Assembly (NCBI GenBank): GCA_964019415.1
Contig: OZ025875.1
Span: forward strand, 4,773,411-4,837,410
Source of the DNA: Ianthella basta
Taxonomy: Eukaryota; Porifera; Demospongiae; Verongiida; Ianthellidae
Direction: 5' to 3'
DNA length: 64,000 bases
Shown: in pieces, positions 45,959-58,600 of the stretch
Layout of the letters: the number at the start of each line of letters is the position of its first letter
Position numbering within the stretch: position 1 is the stretch's first letter
Translations under genes and position numbers: made by a program
The notes under the pieces: generated by a model
Told to the model about the DNA's origin: nothing
Database searches by the model: none
Seen by the model: only the letters and a program-made list of their open reading frames with translations

Positions 45959-46547
45959 ATGGTAGAGCAACGCTTGAAGTACTTCGAAGATCGCATTAGT
46001 TCCTCTCTAAAACCCAACGGACAGGACCTCAGAACGGTATTTTCCAACGAAAGGACTAAGTAAGTAACTCATGTCTGTAGGTTATAGGCCCGCAGTCAGC
46101 TCATGGCCTATCATGACATTGAGTGTGCGCACTGGCTAAGACTACATGCAGTCATAGATATTCTACACTACGCGTAGTGTAGAATATCTATGATGCAGTC
46201 CAGCAACTGTTTTATACGTTGTGGTGTTCAACTGCTGGCGGGGCGCAGAGTGTGTCTCATGAAGTGTACTACTTTGACATCAATTGCTTGCATTAATCTT
46301 TGATTAAGACAAGCCTTCTTCAAGGTATTCCTTGAGCTCCATAGCCTCTTTGCACTTCTGGTGAACATCACATATTTTCACATGTGGCCTGAAAGGAGGA
46401 TACACTGAAGATTGATAACAGGTGGCAACACCTACATAACCAGGACATCTGCACATGCGATTCAGATTGCATATATCTAGACTAAAGTTTAAGGGAATTT
46501 GCATAATTCTGACTTCTTGTGGAGGAAATATGACATTGCACTTTAGC

Positions 46548-46617
<70 letters not shown>

Positions 46618-49600
46618 CCCATTAGTAAAATAAGTTAGTTGTGTTTCTACTGAGTGTAAGCCTTGTGGGTGGCTCACACAAAGCGCTCAAGAACTGCAAC
46701 AACAACGATCTACATATGGAGGTGATGAAGCCTGGCAGTCTTGCAGAACAGCACATGCATGTGTAACTAAAGCTGTGTTCACAATGTGACGCATGGTGAG
46801 CGCTTATTATATAAATGTCAAGCGCCACATGATATTGGCACGTAGTTATGAGCCCATACACGTGTTCGCAATTTGTATCATGTGGTAGTATTATGAGTAG
46901 CAGCAGTAGCAACGAGGAAGACGATCTAAAAGCAATTATCTCAGGAATTGCAGGAAGAATCAGCAGAAGTGAAGACAGTACTGGGTGCAGCCGATATTCA
47001 CTCAACGTGCTCGGCAAGGAGCATTCCACCATCTAGTTCAAGAACTTCGCCTGGTGGATGCAGAGTACCATTTTCTGATACCTTTAATTAGGTATTGATT
47101 AGATATTTATAATTAAAAATAATTAATCCGGCCCACCTGTGAAATTGACATTGCATGATGGGTGTCCTTTTTGTGATGTATTTTTATATTTAATGTTGCT
47201 CTACTGATACTGTTAAACGTTTTTATTTCGTATACTGTGTACAGTGCATCCTGTTTTTGTTCCCTTTCTCTAGAAACCTGTTTCTGGATTTCTTGACCAA
47301 CAGTGAATGCCGATGCTTGTTCGCAACTTGCCATTCAGATGGATACCTAAATGTCTTTACTAATCCAGCTGGTTTCTGTGCTGGGAAATGTATCACATTT
47401 ATTAAATGCAAGCATGTTTCAAAGCTTCGTCTGGAAACCATGGTGGAAGATGTCCTGTATTTGGAGCACAGTGGTTGGTACAATGTAGTCAGATTGTATA
47501 TATGTACATGTGGGTGAGAGTCAACAGTGTAGACAGTTGGTACTGTTGGTACTGTACAGTAGGAACAGAAGATGTGCTGCTATGTGAAGCTCGTACATTG
47601 AGAAGTTTGAATGAACTTTGGGGTGAAGTTGTAGTGATGTTGGGCTGAACTTCAAGCGAAGCTGGAGTGGAGTTGGGATGAACTCTGTTAGGCACTGTTA
47701 TGTGGCTTCACCATAAGGATATCCGCAATAACCGGATATCCATTGCAGTGCTACTTCTAGTCATGTTGAAACTCATGTTTAAATTGTTCACATCTTAGTA
47801 TGATGGCATCTATTGTAAATTTGTATGATTGCATTGCTTTTGTCTATTTCTACTGTGCATAGTGCATGTTTTCAAGATACCAATCTTTAAACACTGTGTG
47901 CTATCTTTTGCAGAACAGTTGTTGAATGACCTTTGGCTGCTCTCTAGAGAAGTCTATCTTCCACTGGTTTGTATAAGTGGAGCAGAGGAGCATCATGTAC
48001 TAGACCGACTTTTGGACAACTTGCACTGCTTGATTGCAGCTACAGAAGTACTGAGTAACCATGCCAAAGTGAGTAACCTTGTACAGATTTTGAAAGTGGA
48101 GCACCTTTAGGCATGTTTGTTCGAAAGTGATCTTCCATCAGCTCCCTGTCGTTCCATCCTGCTAAAGTTAGTTGTGTTGGAAGCAGGAGCGCCTGCTCAA
48201 GCACCTGTTAGTTTAACAATGGAGAGTAGCTGATCAGCATATGACAAAGGGTGGTTTTAAGTTGGTTCACTATTATTGATTAAGCATTTCATTTGGCTGT
48301 GAGTGGAAACACAGAAATGGAAGGCGAAACCACAAGAGCAGTAGGGATGGGTGATTTTGACCTGTGGAGGGCTCCAAATGGTTCTTTGGAATCTGTGCCT
48401 GTGTGCTGAGTAGCATTTCCTCTCAATGAAGTTCGCTTTGCAATCCTAATTTCTTATAGCTGCATGTACCCAATGTCAACATAGCCACTCGCTTGTACAT
48501 AGCTACAAGGAAATTAAGACTGCAGAATAAACTTTACAGAATCATGGTTTATTGTGGTGTTGAGTTACTGTTGCTTGTTTCTATGTTTTTTTTTCTGCTG
48601 GCCAATCCTAAATTCATTTTGATTTGACAGGATTTTTTATACACTAGTTTGTACAGTTTTGCATATCCTAGGACTATGGCTACATTGGATTAATACCTGT
48701 GCTGATTTCTACCCCTTCTTTAAAGTAGATGAAGATTGTGCAGAACATTGAGCACAGTTATGCCACTCTAGATGAACTGGCTGCCGTGTTATCATAAAGG
48801 TATATCAGCACAGCAAAATGGTGGCATCGGGGTATCATAAATGCATGGAGAAGACAAACCTACCCGTTCCAACGCTGTAATTATTAGATAGCCACCGGCG
48901 TTCAGATCCTAGCCCTTCATGTCTGTATGTGAGTCCTTGTACATGACTTGGGTCCATATGTGCCCTGTATTGTGTGCTAGGAGCACGCAAAAATTCTGTG
49001 GGAAGGAGAAGGAGAAGGAGGAGAATATGAAAATAACATACTGTATGGAGTACGAGCAGCCTATGCCGCTTTTCTTTTACTGTATGTGTACTCCAGGCTG
49101 GCTTTGGGTGCACTGCCGTCTTCAATACTTCAGAAGAAGCCTATTCATGGCCTTCAATTGTTCTTTGCTGTTTTCGTTTGGCTAGTTTCGCTGAAACGCA
49201 CTAATACATTAAGATAGCTGTAGCCATTTTTATTGGGCATATTCCTATATAGACGTCACGAGTGTGGCTTCTGATACCACATTGTTCCTGTGTGTGCTTT
49301 TTCATGCCTTCCAAATATGTCTTATGGCAGCTACCGTAATAAGCCGTCTGATTGACACTCTGCAAGCAAACGTAATACATGATTCTGTTTTCAATGTAAG
49401 GGCAAACCCCGAGGCCTAGTATGCATACATGATTCTTGCTATGCTTAAATATTATGATAGGATGCTTCTGTTTCCCTGTTACATATGTTTCAGAAGCGAG
49501 TTGTTTTGCCTCTACCTTCTCTGGAAGTGCTTTCGGATGTTTCCTCATACCCTGATCGACATGTTGGAGTTATGCATGTCCTTGAGACTTCAGTAGTGAT

Positions 49601-52600
49601 GTGGCTGAAGCAAATCAAGGTCAGTTGTGTGAGATCATGTGGCAGTCAGCATTTTATTTAATCACTACACTCTACTAGATGTCAACATACACACAGGAAG
49701 CCATCTTTATTGACTTTCACAAAGCTAGTCATTTGTTCTCTGTACTGATTACATGGAACAGGTGCAGGTTGGTCCTGAATGATGGGGTGGTGAAGCCATT
49801 TTACTGCTCTACTTCTAGCAACCATAACTTTAGGGGAAGCCTGCATGCAACAATGTCAGAAGAAATGTCTCACCGTGATTACGTAGAAACCCTCATAGAG
49901 TAATGCACAAAGTAACACAACAGCTACTATGATTGCAGTGTGCAATACCTGCCGAGGTTATGTAATGCATGAGCCGTTGTACTGTAGATGTATTTCTGAC
50001 ATTGCATCATCCCAGTGTGCACATTAAAACACCATTCCACCAATCAGATGTGTGGGATTCACAGTTTAGCAACGTTAACAGTGTCCTGGAGGAATGGCAA
50101 TGAGGTGTGCTTAACCAGCGAGTGCTGTGATAGTGAATATGCTAAACTTCAGCCACATGCCTCCACTGTAGCTAGCTACTAGAGACCAACAGGTCATCGA
50201 CTAACTTGCTTGATTCCTGCATTGTCTTCAATTAAGGCTGCCCGCCTCAAAGATCTTCACTCCGCTGCCTCAAAACAAGTGACAGATTCAGCAAATACTT
50301 GGTGAATGCTGTCTATTGTATATGCTAAGATTGCCTACAGTGTCTAGCGTTGAAAGCTTACTTGCACACGGTTGCCTTTCCAAATGGTATTCAGAGTGGT
50401 GCATGCATGTATTTGTGCTCTGGCAAACTTCCTTTTTGCCTTCACAGAACACTAGTAGCAGTGATGACTGTGAGTTCCAGTAGCAACTTCTAAAAGACTG
50501 TGCAATATCTATTAAATTAATGCACACTAAAGTGTACACTGTGTGATTTAAAGTGCATGTTTCTGTGCATGTCATTGGCCAAAGGTCACATGACCACGTA
50601 TCATTAAACTAAGTGTAGCAGTTACATACTTTCAAGCAGCCTGATCATTGATTACCCTTAGCAGAGCAGCATGTGTCTGATGTAACAAAAGTACAGTGCA
50701 GCATGTGTAGATGAATGTATGGTATATACACCATTTAGTGCCAACTACAATCCCATTTATACCAGCCATTTTGCATCTCATAAGCATTGTGGTCTTGCTA
50801 TCATGCATATCATTACACCTGCACAGGGGCCAGTGCGTGTACACAGAATGGATAGAGTCAATACAATGTCCTATATACTGTCATTAGCATAGACACTTGA
50901 CCCTACCTAAGGTCATTAGGCACGGCGTGCTACAGCTGTGGATTGCACCACAGGCAATTCTACGGACCATAGACTGTCAGACTAGCAAGACATCCAAGTT
51001 GACCTAAAATGTAGAAGTGTGAATGCATGGAAGAGACAGCACAAGGCAACAGAAGAGCATCATTCTGTTTAATATTTACTTAGTGCATGAATCAGTGAAA
51101 CAGCTACTGCATGGTGCTTCCTCAGGCTTGCCCCACAATGCTTTGCATTTGCTAGTATAGCAGATTTCTTTGTGTAAATGAATTTGTTGTACGTACGTTG
51201 CTTGATCTGGTCTATGCTCCTTAGCATTCCTCTATCTTATCTTTGTGCAGCATTCCTTGCAGTGTGATCCATCCTCATTCGTCAGCATGGACCCTTTTCC
51301 TGGCCCTCTTGTGGAGAGGGAGTTTTGGGTCAGTAGGCTGCAAGCTTTGAATTCTGTAAGAGAGCAGTTATCTTCGTTGTTGGCACTGACCATTCTCTCA
51401 AACCTGGAAGAAGCACGCAGTTCATATGCAGGTGTATTTGGACAGGTGTACAAGGATATTGATATGGTGGGTGATATGCATTTCATATTAAAATTTTGTA
51501 ATTTTGTATTATGTATAGTGAACATAGTCGTCCTTTGACACAGTAATGAGCCTCTACAATAAATTATATAACATTATAGTTTAATTGTAATTGTTAATTA
51601 TAACATGAACTTTAGCAAAATCAGTATACTTCAGCAATTAGAAGCAGTCCACTACACTACTGATACCCTACCACAGAGTCTCTCTCTGCTATTCTGAGGA
51701 CAGCTGCTGCATTGCCACTTTGGTCAGCTATGGCAACATGCTGTAACAGGTACTGGTAGTACCAGTGTGTCTTACTGTGTTTGGCCACTTCACATTCTTT
51801 TAGGCTATTGCTGACTGTCAGCACATTTTGATCTTCTTGAATACTCTGCACCCTTGGATTGTGAACCTGAAGAATTCAGACTCAGTTGCAGCCATTTTGC
51901 AGAATATACCACCATTTTTGCATACATTTTGCTTAATTGTGAGCAACTTGAGGTGAGCACCAATTCCTTGTTTCTCTCCTAGTTGTATACTGTCTTTCAA
52001 GGGTAATCTTTCTGTACAATATGTCTGAAATGGAGGTGCTGTGATGTGCACATGTTGCCTGATCGCTGCTGTACTGCAGCAGTTGCAATGCCTACATTAG
52101 GGAGGTTTAGCACAGTGTAAAATGTAACGTAATGGGCTTGTTATGTTTGGCATGAAAAAATCAAACGTATGAAGCAACGTTTTCGACATTAGAAGGTGGC
52201 TAACTACATACAGTTTCAATGTTCTTTCTCTGTAAAGTCATGTTAAATCACTTGCGCTGGTTTCTGCGTGGATAGTTTGCCTGTTTCTACCTCTTTTGAC
52301 CCTCCTCCACCTCCATCCCAAGCAAATTCGAGCCTCCATCCCCCACTTTTCCCTCAGAGAATTGACAGAAGTCAACAAGGGTGATGTTTTGCTGCTACGT
52401 AAGGTTGTGGCAGTTGAGCACCACTTTGCAGATCCTCCAGTGCAGATTCTTCAAAAGTGGTGGGCTCAACTCACTGGCGTGCGACTCACCAAAGCAAAAG
52501 CCCGCCTTTAGCGGGCACGCAGCTAGTAAATTGATTACTACATAGTAAATAAACTGTTAGGGGTGGTTGTGTGTAGGGTGAACAATAGAGGGAGCACCAT

Positions 52601-55600
52601 ACTGGGCCTGGGTATCGGCCACAGTCAAGGTTGGATGTGATTTCATGCCTTTGATGTGTATGGCTTTGATGGTCCTTCTTCATACTATACGTAGTTTGTC
52701 TCCACCTGCTTCACTGTGGCAGCTTCCCAGTCTACCTTGTGCTGTGCCTTCCATGCTGTACAGCAATACCATTCTTTGTGTCATTCCTCCTGACTGCTTC
52801 TTTCCATCCACTCAGCCGCTTCTCCATTGTTCTTCTACTTTCTACTATGTATGTACACACAATACATTTCACACAAGATACCTGGTACACCACTCCTCTT
52901 TCTTCCATACTGGTTGTGGCTCCTTTGTCAGCACCAGGGCTTCATGGAGGGCTCCGCTAGACATGAAGGTTGTCCTGATTCTCAGTAGCCTACATGCTTG
53001 TTAAATCCTCTCACTGGTGCCTCTGTATAGGACATGCAGGAACTGGGGATTGGGCTGATGTTGGGTTTCTGTCACATCCAACTTTGTCTATGGCTAGTAC
53101 CTCAGCCCAGTACAGCACCCCTTTACTTGCCCACTCTAAACACCATCACCTCCAATAGTTTATTCACTAGTTGTAAGTCTATTCACTATTCATTGCTGTA
53201 ACAGCACTGACTTCACACATCATCTGTTGTCACAATTAACAATTATTCTGACATCACCCATCATTCACTGTCACACCGTATCTGTGTACGTATTTAAGTT
53301 TGGCTTTTCTTAGTCATGTCAGTTTCTTGTACCAGTGGAGAAAGATTTTTGGATTGAAATGTCCAGGACCTTGATTTATTGGGAATTTTGGTCACAACCA
53401 TTACACTCAATGACCCATCGCTACCGCTACATTTTGCAGCACTAACCATTCCCAGTACCGTGTACATGTACTGTCATCTTCTGTGTATTGCATTTCTCAT
53501 ATCATTCTGTTCTGATGTAGATATTACAGTAACACTAGGGCTAATTTGGAGAGGCTTTTGAATTTGCTCTCTAATGAGGTGGTGAAGGCATCTATGAAGT
53601 TCCTCCCAAATGACTTTCTGCTATACCCGGAGAAAGTAAGTTCTGATTGTATTTACAACATGGAATAACCATTGTGCTCAAACTATTTCTGTGTACAGAA
53701 TGCCTCCTTATGTGGAATATGTTCTAACTGCAACTTGGATGTCTTGTTTGTTAATGCTATCTCACTTGATTGTCTATCTCTTGTTAGTACCTGGATGGCA
53801 TCAGCTGTGCTTTAAGGGTTTGTGCAAGTTTCCGTGGTGCTTTCTTGGATTACAAAAGCAAAGTTGATGAACAGTTAAGAATTGATCATGAGAAGTAAGT
53901 TTCTTTATGAAGCTTCCTCACTTCTGGTCAGTGTATCTCACCTATGTTGCTGTTACTTGAGTATCCCAATGTCAAAACAATACCAATGCTCTAGGAATAG
54001 TACTGTATGGTACTGATATAGATACCCCTTGGAAAGTACAGGAACAATACTGAGTATTGTGCAGATAAGCATTTTTCATGGACCCTACATGCAGAGGGGT
54101 TGCACAGGGCCGGCGGAGTAGGTCCGGCAGACCCGGCGGCTGCCGGACCAATGTCTGCAGACCCTGTGATATTTTTTTAATGCACAAACCTTACAAATAG
54201 GCCTTCAGGGAATCTGGACCCACTATAATGCTCAGAATTGCCTTTTTATTCTTTCTTGGGATGTTAATCGACTCCACTGTTTTCGTCACACTGTGACAGT
54301 CGGAAAAATGGTAGTAAACACCAAAAACTTCAACCGTACCGACCGAACCGGACGCCATCTTGCATTCCAAGGTGAGAAGAAAATGGCGGCGTCATCGCGT
54401 TCTGATGATTGTGAGCTTCCAGAGAAGTTTCACCCAGGAAAGTCGTTCAACTTTCCCAAGCGCATGTTTGGCAAAAAGAATGAAGAGAGATCCTTCAGAG
54501 TAGAGTGGTGTGAAAAGTATCCGTGGCTGCACTACAACATCAAGAACGACTCAGCGTTATGCCACCTCTGCATGAAGGCTGACTACGAAGGCAAGTTTTT
54601 AGCGAGTACCAAGCGCGATGCAGCCTTCATCAGCAGAGGTTTCACCTTCTGGAAGGAAGCGACTACTGCCTTTGCCAAACATCAGGCAAGTGACTGTCAC
54701 CGGGAGGCAAGTGAGGCTCTCATTCTGCTACCCAGGCAGATCCAGGGTGATGTTGGTGAGCTACTAAGCCAGGAGCATAAAGAGGAGAAGGCGACCAACA
54801 GGAAGATGTTTTTGAAGATTCTTCAAAACATCAGGTTTCTTTCCCGTCAAGGACTGCCATTGAGGGGTGGCGATGCAGATGGTGACAGCAACTTCATCCA
54901 ACTCTTGCACCTTCGTGGCATAGATTGCCCTGAGATAGAAGCGTGGATGAAGAAAAAAACCAACAAGTACACTTCCCATGATATCCAGAATGAGTGCCTA
55001 CAAATCATGGCACTTCAGATCCTCCGGGAGGTGAGCCAGAGTGTTCGAGATAGTGGCTGTTATAGCATTATGGCTGACGAGTGCACTGACATCGCAAACA
55101 AAGAGCAATTTACGATCATCATCAGATGGGTGGGTGAGGATCTTCAGGATCACGAGGACTTCATTGGTCTATATGAAGTAGGAAGTATCACTGCAGACAG
55201 CCTAGTTCGCACCATCAAGGATGTTCTTATCCGGATGAAAGTGAAGCTGTCTGACTGCCGTGGCCAATGCTATGACGGCGCTTCCAATATGAGTGGGAGC
55301 AGGAATGGCGTGGCTACACAGATCATGGCAGAAGAGAAGCGTGCTGTCTATACACACTGTTATGGTCATGCATTGAATTTAGCTGTAGGAGATGCTATCA
55401 AGCAATCTAAAGTATGTCGTGATGCTTTAGAGACAGCATTTGAGATCAGCAAGCTCGTCAAATTCTCTCCCAAGAGGAATGCTGCCTTTGATCGAATTAA
55501 GGCAGATACACCGGAAGACGACTGTCACACTGGGGTTGGTATTAGATCATTCTGCCCTACCAGGTGGACCGTACGCGGTGACTCAATCAGCAGCATCCTC

Positions 55601-58600
55601 GACAACTACAATGTCTTGAAACAGCTCTGGGACGAATGTCTAGACACGACCTTAGTGCCAGAGGTAAAAGGAAGGATGCTTGGTGTCAGAGCACAGATGT
55701 CACAGTACAACCTGCTGTTTGGGTTAAAGCTGTGTGAGAGGGTCCTGAAGATCACTGACAACCTGAGTAGGACTTTGCAGAAGCAATCCCTGTCTGCTGC
55801 AGAAGCACAGGACATTGCAACCCTCACTGTCAAGACACTGAAGGACATGAGGACAGATGAAGCATTTGGGCTCTTTTTCGAGCGGGTGGAGCTACTTTGT
55901 AACTCCACAGACACAGAGGGGCCCTCACTTCCAAGAAAGAGGAAGGCACCAAAGGACCTTGAAGTTGGCCATGGAGATGCCTACCATAGCCCTACCATTC
56001 AGGAGCACTACCGCCGACAGTACTTTGAGGCCATAGACATGGCATATGCCAGGATCCAAGTCCGCTTTGATCAGCCAGGGTATGCCATCTACCGCAATCT
56101 GGAATCACTTCTTCTGAAGGCAGCCAATCAAGAAAACTATTCTACTGAGCTTCAAGAAGTTATTGCTTTTTATGGAAATGACTTCAATGAGAGTGAACTT
56201 TCCACACAGCTGCAAATCTTCGGCACAAATTTTGCCAGGGAAGCCCAGCCTGGCAAAGTCACTCTACAGGAAGTTTTCACTTTTCTGCGGAGCCTGTCTG
56301 AGGGCCAACGGGCTTTCTTCAGGCAGGTGTGCTTTGTTGCACGTCTGATCCTTGTCATGCCTGCAACAAATGCATCAAGCGAACGGACCTTTTCTACAAT
56401 GAGGAGGATCAAGAGCTACTTGCGAAGCAGCATGGGACAGGCAAGGTTGAACCACCTAATGGTGCTCAGTATATACAAAGAGATGCTGGATAGGATTGAC
56501 CTGCGCACTACTGCCAATAACTTTGTTCAAGGCAGTGAACATAGACTCTCTGTGTTTGGCAACTTCTAATAATTTCTTACTTAATAGCTATTACTGACAG
56601 TCTGTATTATTGGTATTTTGCTATAACCTGCAGTACTATATAGAGTTCATGATCTGATTTTTCTGCACTGTACATGTGAACTTGAAGGTACATTGAGTGA
56701 ACCTGGAAGTAGTAAAAAGTGCTTCAAAAGCCCTGATAAACACCTATATTTGCAAAAATTTTCCCGGGGGGGCATGCCCCCGGACCCCCCTAGAGGATGT
56801 CCCCCCGGTCAAATACCCAGCATACGCCACTACCCATTTCGCCTGACCAAAGTAAAATTCCTTCCGCCAGCCCTGTTGCACTGTATTCATTCATCAGGCA
56901 GCATTGATTGACTGACTCTTTTTGTCTGCCTGCGTATCATCTCTTAATAGGGTAACACAGGAGAAGGCTGATTCATATCCAGGGCATGCTGTAGCCTTGT
57001 CTGAAACTGTTTGGCCAGTATGGAATTCTTCAGTATTTTCTACTATCAATGCATTCATGGAACGTTTGAATGACTTGCATGAGGTTGTCTCCACATACCT
57101 CCACTTCAGGTGAGCATTTACTGGGTGTGCATGTGGAGAAGAAACAAACCCATCAAAGCTTACATGAATTACTACAGTGTTTGTCACAATTGTCTTCTAT
57201 GCTCATCTTCACACTTCACCAGCACCCAAACTGCAGCCACCCCCGTTGGTTTCGCTGATGTAGCTTTGCATGCTAATGTCCCACATTTATGCGTGCTTTT
57301 GCCTCCCAAAAGCATAGGTACATACGTAATAATAATAATAATTGATCTTATTTAAAGTAGGGAACCTTTAGCCAGGCACCCACAACACATACATAATACA
57401 AACAACATAGACACACATACAGTAAATCAGTTCGTTATTTGTTCGGTGGGGCTGTTTGTTGTCAGGGGGTGCTGCCACTGAAAATGTTTCTGCCATGGCC
57501 TGGGCTTGAGCTTGAACCGGACACATCCCATAATCATGGATCTTAAATCGTGTGCTTTAGCTCCAGACCACCTGCACAGCCTACTGGCTATACTTTGCAT
57601 GAATGCTTAGCCTTACAGTTCTCCCATCTGCCTCAACACGACAGTTTACTGGGTCTCAAATTCATCCAGAGATAATGCACCTGCCTCTTGGAGATTGTGT
57701 AGGTCCTTGATGTGTTGAATGGCATTGAATGTTGATCGCAATCCAGCAGACCTCACTGGCGTGGCACACGCTGGTGGAGCCACTTGCTTAGGAGGTGTTT
57801 TGTTGCCCCCTTTCAAGGCAAAGGTAACTGGCTTTGCTAAGTCGGCAAAGGCTTTGCTTATGGCTGAATTGGTGGTATTCTTTGTCACAATGGAAGAGGG
57901 TACTGAGAGGGAGGTTCCTCCTTGCTTGAATGTGTCCCTATGTCAATGGCCTCCGCCCATAGGTGGCATTGTGGTCCACTGTATTTGTCTCCATGCTTTG
58001 ACTTCAGCTCTTGGTAAATTGCCTCCACACGTGCTCTTTTCTCTTCCATGATTGTGGTTTTTCGACGTTTACTTGTCCCAGGAGTCTCATGAGGATGAGT
58101 GGGCTCAGCATCAATTCGCTTCTCAACATACCACAATGCTCCTTTTCCTTTCACCAGAAGGTCATTTACAACTGTGCTCAATTCTTCATCTCTTCTCTCA
58201 GCCAAAACCTCTTCCTCTTCGCAAAGTATCCAATTTCGTGTATATCTTCAATGCCAAGGGTGTGCCTCAGGAGATTTTTCATCAAGTCCATCAAGGAAAC
58301 GTCTGATACACATACGTTGCGGAGAAGGTATGTCTTCTCCTCCTTGCCTATTAGTATTTTTTGCTGACAATTCCTTGATCACTTCATTTGGAAGCTGCGA
58401 CATGTCATTGGTCTTGGGGAGAAAGAAGCAGTGGGGAGATAAGCTGACAACCACTGCAGGTCACCACCGGGTTCCCAGAGATTGGTGTATCCACTGAAGA
58501 TTCAAGTTTGATCACGGGGGAAACAATTGGAGGGCCCATTGGTAAAGTATTAAGGATGGGGGTTAATGGCTCCTGAGAATAACTGCCCAAGAGTGCTTCC

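Noticed and set aside
46304-46618. Serine-leucine repeat protein on the minus strand
   Set aside because: It is created by the GA microsatellite.
47829-48110. 93-codon frame starting at 47829 as a separate gene
   Set aside because: Only 47914-48068 fits; it is a dynein exon, and the ends of the frame are intron sequence.
54764-56412. Minus-strand and frame-shifted ORFs inside the hAT element
   Set aside because: They are shadows of the 758-codon transposase.
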